From contig NZ_JAIVMF010000009.1 of the NCBI RefSeq assembly GCF_020176715.1, forward strand, positions 113,916 to 177,915: a stretch of DNA of 64,000 bases. Direction: 5' to 3'. The translations under genes and the position numbers were made by a program. The notes beneath the pieces are model-generated. The model was given only the letters and a program-made list of their open reading frames with translations. It did not search any database and was not told the DNA's origin. This stretch comes from Stappia stellulata. GTDB taxonomy: Bacteria > Pseudomonadota > Alphaproteobacteria > Rhizobiales > Stappiaceae. Positions 42,897 through 51,239 of the stretch are shown here, piece by piece (the stretch's first letter is position 1; each line of letters begins with the position of its first letter).

Positions 42897-44053
42897 GTGG
42901 CGGTGTCCTCCCTCAATGCCTGCGATTGCGTGTGGTCGTCCTCGCCCGGAACCGGCGCGGCGCGGCGCACCGCAGTCGGCGTGAGCGACAATGCGATCGG
43001 ATTGGCCAGATGGCGTTCGGTCCCGTAGACGTCGTGGCGTGTCTCGGCGACCATGCCGCGCGCGCCGGCATGGTCGCTCCCGAGCATGGCGGCCAGCGAC
43101 TGCACGGCGGTCACGCACACGCTCTTGGGACCGAGCGTTTCTTCCCAATAATCGGCGGTCCGGGTGGCCAGCACGGCGGCGACATCGGCTTTGACACGCT
43201 CGGTGGTGGCGGCGTCCAGGAGATCCGCGTCGCCGTGATCGGGCAGGCCGATTTCCGCGCAGAACCGTTTCCACAGCCAGGGTTCGAAACTGGCGACGGC
43301 GACATAGCGACCGTCACTGGCGCGATACAGCGCGTAATGGGGATAGCAGCCCGAATAGAGCAGTTTGCCGCGACGCAAGTCCGCGCCGCCGTTCAACAGA
43401 TGAAAGGCGAGCGGATTGGCAAGGCCCAGCGCAGTATCGAGAAAGGAGATATCGACGAACTGGCCCGTGCCGACCCGGTCGCGCGCCAGGAGGGCCAACA
43501 GGATCCCGCTGACCGCATGCAGGGCGGCACCTCCGAAGTCCGACAGGAAAAACAACGGGATGACCGGCGGGGCGTCTTCGCCGGTGCCGATCAGGTCCAG
43601 AAGTCCCGCCTTGGCGATGAAGTTCAGGTCGTGGCCGCCCTGGTCCCCCATGGGGCTGCTCTGCCCGTAGCCAGACAGCGCGCAATAGACGAGGCGGTCG
43701 TTGACCTTGCGAAGGGTTTCATAGCCAATCCCGAGCCGCTGCGCGGTGCCGGGACGGAAATCCTCGATCACGACATCGGCTTCAGCGGCCAGCGCCAGGA
43801 AGATGTCGCGGTCTCCCGGATCGCGCAGGTTGAGCACCAGGCTGTGCTTGTTGCGGTTCAACGCGCGCGCGATCAGATGCATCTGGGCGTCAAAGCTCCA
43901 GATATCCGCGTCGGAACCGGGATCAGGACCGGCCGGGGCGGCGGAGATCGATGTCACCTCGGCCCCGAAATCGGCCAGATACATCGAGGCCATGGCGGAC
44001 GGACCAAGCCGTCCAAGGTCGAGGACACGCAGTCCTTCCAGGGCTGTCGTCAT
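42893..44053 (-). CDS. CaiB/BaiF-family protein, alpha-methylacyl-CoA racemase-like
   Basis: A 386-residue family III CoA-transferase-fold protein. The GHDLNFIAKAG stretch (His141-Asp142) matches the GHD(I/L)N racemase motif of alpha-methylacyl-CoA racemase rather than the lone transferase aspartate. ALNRNKHSLVLNL near residue 64 and IEDFRPGTAQRLGIGY near 96 fit the fold. Racemases of this type invert the 2-methyl centre so branched acyl-CoAs can enter beta-oxidation. It is coupled to an acyl-CoA ligase by a 4-bp overlap. This suggests a methyl-branched or isoprenoid-like substrate. A transferase role is the alternative. Confidence 0.82.
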   Translation of the reverse strand: MTTALEGLRVLDLGRLGPSAMASMYLADFGAEVTSISAAPAGPDPGSDADIWSFDAQMHLIARALNRNKHSLVLNLRDPGDRDIFLALAAEADVVIEDFRPGTAQRLGIGYETLRKVNDRLVYCALSGYGQSSPMGDQGGHDLNFIAKAGLLDLIGTGEDAPPVIPLFFLSDFGGAALHAVSGILLALLARDRVGTGQFVDISFLDTALGLANPLAFHLLNGGADLRRGKLLYSGCYPHYALYRASDGRYVAVASFEPWLWKRFCAEIGLPDHGDADLLDAATTERVKADVAAVLATRTADYWEETLGPKSVCVTAVQSLAAMLGSDHAGARGMVAETRHDVYGTERHLANPIALSLTPTAVRRAAPVPGEDDHTQSQALREDTAT

Positions 44054-44082
44054 CGGTTCGGTTTCCAGCTGAGAGGGCGAGA

Positions 44083-44502
44083 TTAGTCGGCCAGCGCCGC
44101 GGCCGTCGCGGGATGGGGATCCGGATAGGCGGCCAGAACGATCTGAAGCCCGTGCGCCCTGGCCGGATGAAACGCGACCTCCCGCAAGGCCCCGAACGTC
44201 ACGTCGTTCACCGGCTCAAGGCCTTTTTCGCGAAAGTGGCGGACGGCCGCGTCCATGTCGGAGACCTTGAAGACGACGCAGAAGACGCCCTCGCCGCGGC
44301 TGCTGGTGAATTTATCGACGACCGACCCGGGATGCCCGGCCACGAGTTCCAGGCCCTCGCGCGAGTAGCGGGCCTCCATCCCCAGCTTGTCGTCGCTCAG
44401 CGGCGCATCGAAGCGGATGCCCAGCAACCCCTCGAAAAACGCCGCCGTTTCGTCGAGATCGCGCACGCCGAGCGCGATCCTGTCCAGCCGTTCAATCTTC
44501 AT
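44083..44502 (-). CDS. VOC-superfamily (glyoxalase/epimerase-like) protein
   Basis: A 139-residue single-domain VOC protein. I used ATG 44502 after GCGGAGCGG, since MKIERLDRIALGVRDLDETA is the usual VOC start. The two beta-alpha-beta-beta-beta halves are visible, with FFEGLLGIRFDAPLS in the first and FKVSDMDAAVRHFREKGL in the second. Metal ligands are not all obvious. Relatives include methylmalonyl-CoA epimerase, glyoxalase and extradiol dioxygenases. Next to a racemase-like protein and a CoA ligase, an acyl-CoA epimerase role is possible but unproven. Confidence 0.78.
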   Translation of the reverse strand: MKIERLDRIALGVRDLDETAAFFEGLLGIRFDAPLSDDKLGMEARYSREGLELVAGHPGSVVDKFTSSRGEGVFCVVFKVSDMDAAVRHFREKGLEPVNDVTFGALREVAFHPARAHGLQIVLAAYPDPHPATAAALAD

Positions 44503-44583
44503 CGTCCGCTCCGCCGCCTTGTCCGCTTCGCCGTCATCAACGGGGGTCACCGGCGTGACGCAGGCGCCCCCCCCGGACATCGA

Positions 44584-45735
44584 TTACTGCCCGTAGGTCG
44601 CCAGATCGACGTCGGACAGGATCTCGTCCAAATAGAGCTGCGCCAGGTCGTCCGCGGTCGAAACGCCGTCCAGATGGCCGCGCCATTCGGACACCCGCGC
44701 GCGCATCGCCGCGACGGTTTCCTCGCCGTTGGCGACACCGAAGGTTTCCCTGTAGTAGGCAACCAGCGTGTCGATATCGGTGTCGACAAACGTCCGCGTC
44801 GCCTCCACCAGACTGGGAGCGGCGTCATGGAACCGGGCCTTGATCTCGCCCTTGCGGGATTTTTCCCTCAGCTCCTGCAGGCCGTTTTCATATTTCATCG
44901 AGATCTCGGCCGCGGCCCTTGCGGCCCCGCGCAGCAGGGCCTCGCGCTTTTTCAGGCTCAGGCCGGCCCAGGTGGCCCGGTTGACCTGTGCAAGCGACGC
45001 GACATAGATGCCGCCCGGAACGCCGGTGGTGATGTCGGTCACCAGATCGCCCATGCCGAAATTATAGACATCGGGAACCGACAGGATGACGCAATCGATC
45101 ACGCCCTGGCTCAGGGCCTCCAGCATCTCGTTGCCGGACACGGTGACCGGCGCGGCCTCCATGGCCTCGGACCAGCGCGCCCAATAGGACCCGGAAATGC
45201 GCATGCGGGCGTTCTTGAGGTCCGACAGCTCGACATGCGGCTCCGTGCAGTTCAGCGAATAGGGCGTGGAGGCCGTTCCCACCGTGAAGACGTTGTTGCG
45301 GGCGGCGAACTCGCGATTGCAGTCGGGACAGTCGTTGATGATGAAATCCGTCATTGCGGCGCCATAGAGGACGCCCTGCATGTCCTGCGACAGGCCCTCC
45401 TCCTGCAGCAGGATCATCGCGGTTTCCATCGCCAGATTGGTATGGGGATACTCCCTGGGAAACAGCGTGGTCATCAGCGCGCCGATATCGGCCAGCCCCG
45501 ATGCAATGCCGTCGGACGTCTCCATGAGATTGAGCAGGGAGAGCGGGAAGGTGCGCACCTTCAGCTCGCCGCCGGAGTTTTCCCGGACCGCCTCGGCAAA
45601 CACGTTTGCCCCGATGTCGAAATAGGATCCCGGCGGATGCCCATAGGCAAAGCGCAGGGTTTCCGCGTTCGCCATCGCCGTGCCGGCGAGCCATACGGCC
45701 CCCGCCATCGCCGCGAGCCTGTTGATCTTCTTCAT
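44584..45735 (-). CDS. TRAP transporter solute-binding protein (DctP), separated from its permeases
   Basis: A 383-residue DctP-family protein with signal peptide MKKINRLAAMAGAVWLAGTA, cleaved after MANA. It starts after GAGGGG. GNEMLEALSQGVIDCVILS and the arginine in ARMRISGSYWARW match the ligand-binding region. It carries a CPDC pair (NDCPDCNREF) near residue 135 and another cysteine in SLNCTEPH; the DctP at 51.2 kb has a matching CAPC pair, so both belong to one cysteine-containing subfamily. No dctQM follows, but an orphan dctQM pair lies at 37.5-39.4 kb. Site C is 42 bp upstream of the start. Confidence 0.88.
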   Translation of the reverse strand: MKKINRLAAMAGAVWLAGTAMANAETLRFAYGHPPGSYFDIGANVFAEAVRENSGGELKVRTFPLSLLNLMETSDGIASGLADIGALMTTLFPREYPHTNLAMETAMILLQEEGLSQDMQGVLYGAAMTDFIINDCPDCNREFAARNNVFTVGTASTPYSLNCTEPHVELSDLKNARMRISGSYWARWSEAMEAAPVTVSGNEMLEALSQGVIDCVILSVPDVYNFGMGDLVTDITTGVPGGIYVASLAQVNRATWAGLSLKKREALLRGAARAAAEISMKYENGLQELREKSRKGEIKARFHDAAPSLVEATRTFVDTDIDTLVAYYRETFGVANGEETVAAMRARVSEWRGHLDGVSTADDLAQLYLDEILSDVDLATYGQ

Positions 45736-45776
45736 GGTCCCCTCCCTCATTGCCGTCAACCGCGCCTCGCGGCGAC

Positions 45777-45806
45777 AAAGTCATCTGCTTTATACAATTG
45801 ACTTAG
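45777..45806. promoter_or_regulatory. Operator-like site C of a three-site regulon (dctP promoter)
   Basis: AAAGTCA, a CTGCTTTATAC centre and AATTGACTTAG align with site A without gaps over 30 bp. It lies 42 bp upstream of the dctP start, where it would overlap the promoter. Confidence 0.7.
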
Positions 45807-45935
45807 ACAAATTTGCAATGGGCAACGGCACGATCCGCGCCGGTTGCGGGCGCGTCGGGGAGAGATCCGGTGCATTGAATGAAAGACACTCTGCTGCTGC
45901 ACGCGGCGCAGGGCTGTCACGCGGCAGCGCGGCGC

Positions 45936-46553
45936 TCACACGAAAGGCGAGGACACGGCCCAGAGGCCGAAGCCGATCAGCATGATCCCGGACAGGCGGG
46001 AGATCCACTGCGCAAAGGCGGGCGGAAGGCGATGGCGGGCAAGCGCCACGCCGCCGCTCAGCAGGCACCACCAGAGCATCGACCCGAAGAACACGCCGGC
46101 CACGACCAGCGCGGCATCGGCCGCCGTCGCGGTCGATGCAAGTCCCAATCCGGCAAAGAGTGCCGCAAAGGACAACACCGTCATCGGGTTCGTGATCGTC
46201 AGGAGGAAGGTGGCCGCGGTGGTCCCGACCAGGTCTCGGGAGGAGACACGTGCCGCGGTCCCGGGCACTTTCGGCGCGAAACTGTGCCAGCCGAGCCAGA
46301 GCATGAAGGCCCCGCCCAGGAGACGAAGCGGCGTGTCGATCGCCCCCAGCACGGAGGCGAAAGCGGCGAACCCGGCGGCCGCGAGGGTGGCATAGACGCC
46401 GTCTGCCAGGGCCGTTCCCAGCCCCCCGGCCGCGCCCGCGGCAAAGCCCCTTTCCAGCGTGCGGTTGATGCAAAGCGCGCCGATCGGCCCGAGCGGCGCG
46501 GCAATCGCCAGCCCGAGAAACAGGCTTTTGAAGAACAGCATCCCATCCATCAT
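45936..46553 (-). CDS. LysE-family amino-acid / small-molecule exporter
   Basis: A 205-residue inner-membrane protein with about six helices. It starts MMDGMLFFKSLFLGLAIAAP and has the LysE/RhtB signature PLGPIGALCINRTLERG near residues 20-36 and LLTITNPMTVLSFAALFAGL near 115. Such exporters remove excess basic or other amino acids. Its start overlaps the stop of the Lrp-type gene (ATGA), as commonly seen for exporter and regulator pairs. Confidence 0.9.
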   Translation of the reverse strand: MMDGMLFFKSLFLGLAIAAPLGPIGALCINRTLERGFAAGAAGGLGTALADGVYATLAAAGFAAFASVLGAIDTPLRLLGGAFMLWLGWHSFAPKVPGTAARVSSRDLVGTTAATFLLTITNPMTVLSFAALFAGLGLASTATAADAALVVAGVFFGSMLWWCLLSGGVALARHRLPPAFAQWISRLSGIMLIGFGLWAVSSPFV

Positions 46554-47002
46554 GCACCGTCTTTTCTGACAAGGGCGCCGGGCACAGGCGACGACAGAGC
46601 GATGACCGTCTCGCTGCGGCCGACGAAGCGGCGGGCCTTGAGGTCGGCCAGAAACGGCTCGATCCGTGTCGTGTCGCCCACGCGCAGCTTGATCAGGTAG
46701 GACCAGGCACCGGTGACGTGGTGACACTCGAGAATGAGGGGATGCGCGGCCGCATAGGCGCGAAACGCCTCTTCATCCGCATCGTCGCGAAGCGCGATCC
46801 AGACGAAGACCAGGGTCTGCATGCCGGTCTGGACAGGATCCAGATCGACGGTGAAGCGGCGAATGACCCCGGAGGCCGTCAGACGCCGCACACGCTCGTT
46901 CACACTGGAGGGCGAGAGCCCGACAGACGCGCCGATATCGGCCAGCGACCGCTTGGCGTCGGCGGAAAGGAGATCGATTATTTTCGCGTCAATCGCATCC
47001 AT
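46550..47002 (-). CDS. Lrp/AsnC-family transcriptional regulator
   Basis: A 150-residue regulator. The N-terminal HTH is DAKIIDLLSADAKRSLADIG, then ASVGLSPSSVNERVRRLTASGVI. The C-terminal RAM domain includes ILECHHVTGAWSYLIKLRVGD. It is first in a two-gene operon with the LysE exporter and probably controls it in response to an amino acid. The AT-rich 118 bp upstream (47003-47120) holds its promoter and no other gene. Confidence 0.92.
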   Translation of the reverse strand: MDAIDAKIIDLLSADAKRSLADIGASVGLSPSSVNERVRRLTASGVIRRFTVDLDPVQTGMQTLVFVWIALRDDADEEAFRAYAAAHPLILECHHVTGAWSYLIKLRVGDTTRIEPFLADLKARRFVGRSETVIALSSPVPGALVRKDGA

Positions 47003-47120
47003 ACCCGCAAATTATGCGGATTATTTGAAAATGAAAACGATATTTTTCGGCCATTTCGCCGAACGCAGCATTTTCAGCGGAATTCCGGCGATGCCTGTCC
47101 CGCGACTGGATCGCGGGCGC

Positions 47121-48446
47121 TCAGCCGGCCACGGCGGCATCAACCGCAAGGCCGAGACGCTCGACGATGAGGTCGATTGTCTCGGCATCCACGGTGTAGG
47201 GAGGCGCCAGGAGCACGTGATCGCCGGACACGCCGTCGATGGTGCCGGCGCCCGGATAGACCATCAGCCCGAGCGCCATGGCTTCCCGCTTGATCCGCGC
47301 GCCGATGCGCTGCTCCGGCGAAAAGGGCGTCTTGTCGTCGCGATGCTCGACCAGCTCGATGGCCTGGAGAAGCCCGCGTCCGCGGACATCGCCGACATGG
47401 GGGTGGTTGCCGAAGCGGGCCGCGAGCCGGTCGCAGAGCTGCGCGCCGCGCGCGACGACATTGTCGAGCAAACGGTCGTCGCGGATGACCTGCTGCACCG
47501 CCAGCGCGGCGGCACAGGCGAGCGGATGGGCAGAATAGGTGTGGCCGTGCACGAAGCCGCCGCTGCCCTCGACGATGGTGCGATAGACCTCCGCCTTGCA
47601 CATGACGGCGGCGATCGGCTGATAGCCGCCGCCCAGCCCCTTGGCGAGCGTGACAATGTCGGGGGCCACGCCCTCCTGCTCGCAGGCGAGAAAGCTGCCG
47701 GTCCGGCCCGCGCCGCACATCACCTCGTCGAGGATGAGAAGAACGCCATAGCGGTCGCAGATCTCGCGGATGCGGCGAAAATAACCGGCCTCGGCCGGAA
47801 CGGCACCGGCCGTGGCGCCGACCACGGTCTCGGCCAGGAAGGCAACGACGCTCTCCGGCCCGAGCTCAAGGATCTTCTCCTCAAGAGCGTTGGCGGCGCG
47901 CGCCGCATAGTCTTGCGCGCTTTCGCCGTCGCGCGCGTAGCGATAGGCGAAGCACGGCTCGATCTTGGGTTCATCGAGCAGGAACGGGCCATAGGGCTTG
48001 CGGCGGGGCGGATTTCCCCCGACCGAGAGCGCGCCCAGCGTGTTGCCATGATAGCTCTGGTGCCGGGAGATCACCAGTTTCCGCGACGGCTCGCCGCGCT
48101 CCAGGTGATACTGGCGCGCCATCTTGATCGCCGCCTCGACGGCCTCGGAGCCGCTTCCGACGAAATAGACCTTGTCGAGCGGAACCGGGGTCGCCTCGCA
48201 CAGGTGGTCGGCCAGCGCCTCGGCCGCGGGCGAGGTGAAGAAGCTCGTATGCGCGTAGCTGATGTCGGCCATCTGGCGCTGGACGGCCTCCCGAACCCTG
48301 CCGTCGCCATGACCGATGCAGGAGACGGCCGCGCCGCCGCAGGCGTCGATATAGCGCTTGCCGCTGTCGTCGGTGACATAGGCGCCGCTTCCAGAGACAG
48401 CAACAGGAAGGGGATTGCTCGGCGAGCGATGAAACACGTGGGTCAT
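47121..48446 (-). CDS. Class III PLP aminotransferase
   Basis: A 441-residue aminotransferase of the ornithine/omega-amino-acid group. YFVGSGSEAVEAAIKMARQYH near residue 93 binds PLP phosphate, and LLILDEVMCGAGRTGSF near 240 has the ring-binding aspartate. The PLP lysine is in DIVTLAKGLGGGYQPIAAV near 270, and GHTYSAHPLACAAALAVQQ is near 300. The substrate is not readable; omega-amino acids, taurine-like amines or GABA are all possible. It is the last gene of the M81/TRAP/RpiR operon, so it probably deaminates the imported compound or its product. Confidence 0.9.
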   Translation of the reverse strand: MTHVFHRSPSNPLPVAVSGSGAYVTDDSGKRYIDACGGAAVSCIGHGDGRVREAVQRQMADISYAHTSFFTSPAAEALADHLCEATPVPLDKVYFVGSGSEAVEAAIKMARQYHLERGEPSRKLVISRHQSYHGNTLGALSVGGNPPRRKPYGPFLLDEPKIEPCFAYRYARDGESAQDYAARAANALEEKILELGPESVVAFLAETVVGATAGAVPAEAGYFRRIREICDRYGVLLILDEVMCGAGRTGSFLACEQEGVAPDIVTLAKGLGGGYQPIAAVMCKAEVYRTIVEGSGGFVHGHTYSAHPLACAAALAVQQVIRDDRLLDNVVARGAQLCDRLAARFGNHPHVGDVRGRGLLQAIELVEHRDDKTPFSPEQRIGARIKREAMALGLMVYPGAGTIDGVSGDHVLLAPPYTVDAETIDLIVERLGLAVDAAVAG

Positions 48447-48460
48447 TCGGGAGGTCTCTG

Positions 48461-49345
48461 TTAGCGGGTGCGCCGGTGCGCGTGATAGGAGCCTGACGCG
48501 TAGAGCTGCTCTTCGATGCGGCCGATCCGCTCCATCGCGGTTTCCTGCAGCTCCGTCAGCATGGCGGCGGCAAGCCCCTCGACCACGCCGACCGCGGAAA
48601 TGACGGAGGGAAAGAACGACGGGCTTTCGGCGGAAAAGAGCAGGCTTGTATCGGCATGCGGTTGCAGCGGCGTGGCCCGGCTGTCGCTGAGACTGATGAG
48701 CTTTGACCCGGAGGCGCTGACCGCGTCGGCGATCAGGTCGATCTCGCGCGCATAGGGCTGGAAGTTGATCGACAGCACCGCGTCGCGCTCCGTCAGCATC
48801 GCCAGATCGGCGATCAGCGACGACCCCTCGGTTCCGAGCAGTTCCACATTCGGGCGCAGCATCTTGCACAGATAGGTGAAGGTGAGCCCCGGCCCCCGGC
48901 AGCTCATGAAGGCAGCGACATAGATGCGCTCGGCATGCGCGAGGGTCCTTGCCGCGGCTGCAATGTCCTGCGGCGCATTGCTCTGAACCGCATAGGCAAG
49001 GCTTGCCTCCTGCGCGCGGAACGTCTCGCCAAGGAGCCCCGCCCCCTTGTCCTGCTGCACGGCGGCGACCGCCTTGTCCGCGTAGCGCGCCGGACCGGAG
49101 CGGAAACTGTCGGCGTAAAGCGCCCGCAGCTCCGACCAGTCCGAATAGCCCAGCGTGCGGGCGAGCCGCACGAGGGTCGCCGGCGCCACCCCGGCGCGGT
49201 TGGCGATCTCGCGCATCGACAGAAGCACCACGTCGTCCGGGTGATCGACCAGATAGCGCGCGCCGTCCGCCAGCCGGCGCGGCAGGCTGTCGATCCTGCC
49301 GATCATCAGCTGGGTCAGGGCTTCAGGGGTCGGGGCCTTCGCCAT
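48461..49345 (-). CDS. RpiR-family regulator (HTH plus SIS domain)
   Basis: A 294-residue regulator. The N-terminal HTH_6 is VVLLSMREIANRAGVAPATL, then VRLARTLGYSDWSELRALY. The C-terminal SIS sugar-phosphate-sensing domain covers about residues 130-260 (ERIYVAAFMSCRGPGLTFTY). RpiR proteins sense phosphosugars or related metabolites. It lies 4 bp after dctM and 14 bp before the aminotransferase, so it is an internal gene of the operon it likely controls. Confidence 0.9.
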   Translation of the reverse strand: MAKAPTPEALTQLMIGRIDSLPRRLADGARYLVDHPDDVVLLSMREIANRAGVAPATLVRLARTLGYSDWSELRALYADSFRSGPARYADKAVAAVQQDKGAGLLGETFRAQEASLAYAVQSNAPQDIAAAARTLAHAERIYVAAFMSCRGPGLTFTYLCKMLRPNVELLGTEGSSLIADLAMLTERDAVLSINFQPYAREIDLIADAVSASGSKLISLSDSRATPLQPHADTSLLFSAESPSFFPSVISAVGVVEGLAAAMLTELQETAMERIGRIEEQLYASGSYHAHRRTR

Positions 49346-49349
49346 GGTC

Positions 49350-50654
49350 TCACCCGCTTATCAGGCCGGGCAACCACAGAACGGTCGCCGGGAAGGCTAT
49401 GAGTATGGCGACCGTCACCACATCGGCAAGCAGGAACCAGCCAACGCCGCGGAACACGTCGCTGATCGACACCTTGTCGGCGACGACGTTCTTGATGACG
49501 AAGACGTTGAGGCCGACCGGGGGCGTGATCAGGCCGATCTCCAGATATTTGGTGATCATGACGCCGGCGTAGATGAGGCTGATGTCGGCGGTCTCGAAGA
49601 TCGGCAGCAGCACCGGCAGCGTCAGAAGCATCACCCCGATCGGGTCGAGGAACATGCCGAGCACGAGATAGATCAGCGAGACGGCGATGATGATCAGCAG
49701 CGGCGACATGTCCTCGCCGATCAGGCCCTGCACGTAGTCGGGAAAGCCGGCAAAGGCGAAGAGCCGCGTCAGCAACGCCGCCGCGACCGCGATCAGGAAG
49801 ATGGCGGAGGTGGAGCGGATCGTCTCGAAGCCGGCATCGCGCAGCGCCTCCCAGGACAGGGTCCGCTTGGCGAAGCCGATCGCCATGGACGCCAGCGCGC
49901 CGATGGCACCGGCCTCCGTCGCGGAGAACAGGCCGGCGAAGATGCCGCCGAAGACCGTCACCACCAAAAGAAACAGCGGCCAGGTATCGGCAAGCGACAA
50001 GAAGCGCTCGCGCCAGTCGACCTCGGCCTCGCGCGGGGCAAGCGCCGGGTTGTACTTCACCCGTGCCAGGATCATCAGCGCATACATCAGGGCCGTGAGC
50101 AGGCCGGGAATGATCGCGCCGATGAAGAGCTGGCTGACCGGGACCTCGGCAAAGACGGCATAGAGCAGAAGGATGGTGCTTGGCGGGATCAGCGAGCCCA
50201 TGGTGCCGGCGGCGGCGATGGTGCCGACAGCGAGTTTCGGATCATAGCCGCGGTCGAGCATGGCCGGCACGGCGATCTTGCCCATGGCGGCGGCACAGGC
50301 GACGGAGGATCCGGTCACCGAGGAAAACAGCGCGGCACCGCCGACCGAGGAGATCGCCAGGCCGCCCGGCAGGAAGTTGAGCCAGGCGCGCGCGACGCGG
50401 AACAACCCGTCGGTCAGCCCGGCGGCGAAGCAGATATAGCCCATGAACAGGAACATGGGGATGGCGCTCAGGCTCCAGTGCGCGGCAAAGGCATGCGGCA
50501 CCGAGCGCAGGACACCCCAGGTCGCGCGTTCGCCCACCAGCAGATACATGCCGACAATGGCGACGAGACCGAGCGCCGCGGCGACGGGAACCCGCAACGC
50601 CAGAAGGACCATGAGCGCAGCCAGCGCCCAATAGACGAGTGTAATGCTATCCAC
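49350..50654 (-). CDS. TRAP transporter large permease (DctM)
   Basis: A 434-residue membrane protein with the DctM pattern: LRVPVAAALGLVAIVGMYLL near residue 20, GAALFSSVTGSSVACAAAMGKIAVPAM near 110, GTMGSLIPPSTILLLYAVFA near 150 and [17 protein letters not shown] near 395. It overlaps the dctQ stop by 8 bp. The pump belongs to the M81/aminotransferase operon and brings in that pathway's substrate. Confidence 0.94.
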   Translation of the reverse strand: MDSITLVYWALAALMVLLALRVPVAAALGLVAIVGMYLLVGERATWGVLRSVPHAFAAHWSLSAIPMFLFMGYICFAAGLTDGLFRVARAWLNFLPGGLAISSVGGAALFSSVTGSSVACAAAMGKIAVPAMLDRGYDPKLAVGTIAAAGTMGSLIPPSTILLLYAVFAEVPVSQLFIGAIIPGLLTALMYALMILARVKYNPALAPREAEVDWRERFLSLADTWPLFLLVVTVFGGIFAGLFSATEAGAIGALASMAIGFAKRTLSWEALRDAGFETIRSTSAIFLIAVAAALLTRLFAFAGFPDYVQGLIGEDMSPLLIIIAVSLIYLVLGMFLDPIGVMLLTLPVLLPIFETADISLIYAGVMITKYLEIGLITPPVGLNVFVIKNVVADKVSISDVFRGVGWFLLADVVTVAILIAFPATVLWLPGLISG

Positions 50655-51180
50655 GGTAAGGCCCCTGATCGTCGCGGGTGGGTGCTTGGGTCGATGCGGC
50701 GCGGGCGAGCGCGCCCAGGGCCCGCACGAAACACAGAAGCGCTGTCAGCCCACCGGCCACCGGCAGGAAGAACCGGGGCGGCCAGGTGATGACCGGGATC
50801 ATGCCGACGATGAATTCGCCCTGGCGGAAGGCGCGCATGGCCTGCTCGAAGCCGGCATAGGCGATCAGCGCCATGAAAACGCCGAAGCAGACATAGGCGA
50901 CCGCATCCATGACGGCCTGCGCCCGTGCCCCGCGGCTCTGGTAGAAAAGGTCGACGGCGATGTTTTCGTTGCGCCATTCGACGTTCAGCAGCGGCAGGAA
51001 GATGAGCGCCGGCATCCACCAGTCGGACACGATCTCGAGCGTCGAGGGCATCGGCGCACCGAACAGGTAGCGCCCGCCCACATCAAGACAGATCTGGAGC
51101 ATCATGACGACGAGGCAGAGGCTGGCGGCCAGAGCGAGGAGACGCCCCAGCCTGCCCAGAAAGATATCGATGTGTTGCAT
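50647..51180 (-). CDS. TRAP transporter small permease (DctQ)
   Basis: A 177-residue protein with four hydrophobic segments (about residues 12-33, 48-68, 88-110, 132-155). VEWRNENIAVDLFYQSRGAR is in the usual DctQ loop position. A GGAGG-like site precedes ATG 51180. It is separated from dctP by a 59-bp gap holding a GC hairpin. Confidence 0.88.
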   Translation of the reverse strand: MQHIDIFLGRLGRLLALAASLCLVVMMLQICLDVGGRYLFGAPMPSTLEIVSDWWMPALIFLPLLNVEWRNENIAVDLFYQSRGARAQAVMDAVAYVCFGVFMALIAYAGFEQAMRAFRQGEFIVGMIPVITWPPRFFLPVAGGLTALLCFVRALGALARAASTQAPTRDDQGPYRG

Positions 51181-51207
51181 GGAGGTTCCGGCGGCTCAGG
51201 GGAGGAA

Positions 51208-51230
51208 GGCGGCGCCCGACAGGCGCCGCC
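51208..51230 (-). terminator. Intercistronic GC hairpin between dctP and dctQ
   Basis: GGCGGCGCC-CGACA-GGCGCCGCC is a perfect 9-bp stem with a 5-base loop, directly after the dctP stop and without a T-tract. Similar in place to the hairpins at 10173-10195 and 61852-61882, it may raise binding-protein mRNA over permease mRNA. Confidence 0.55.
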
Positions 51231-51239
51231 GCGACCGGT

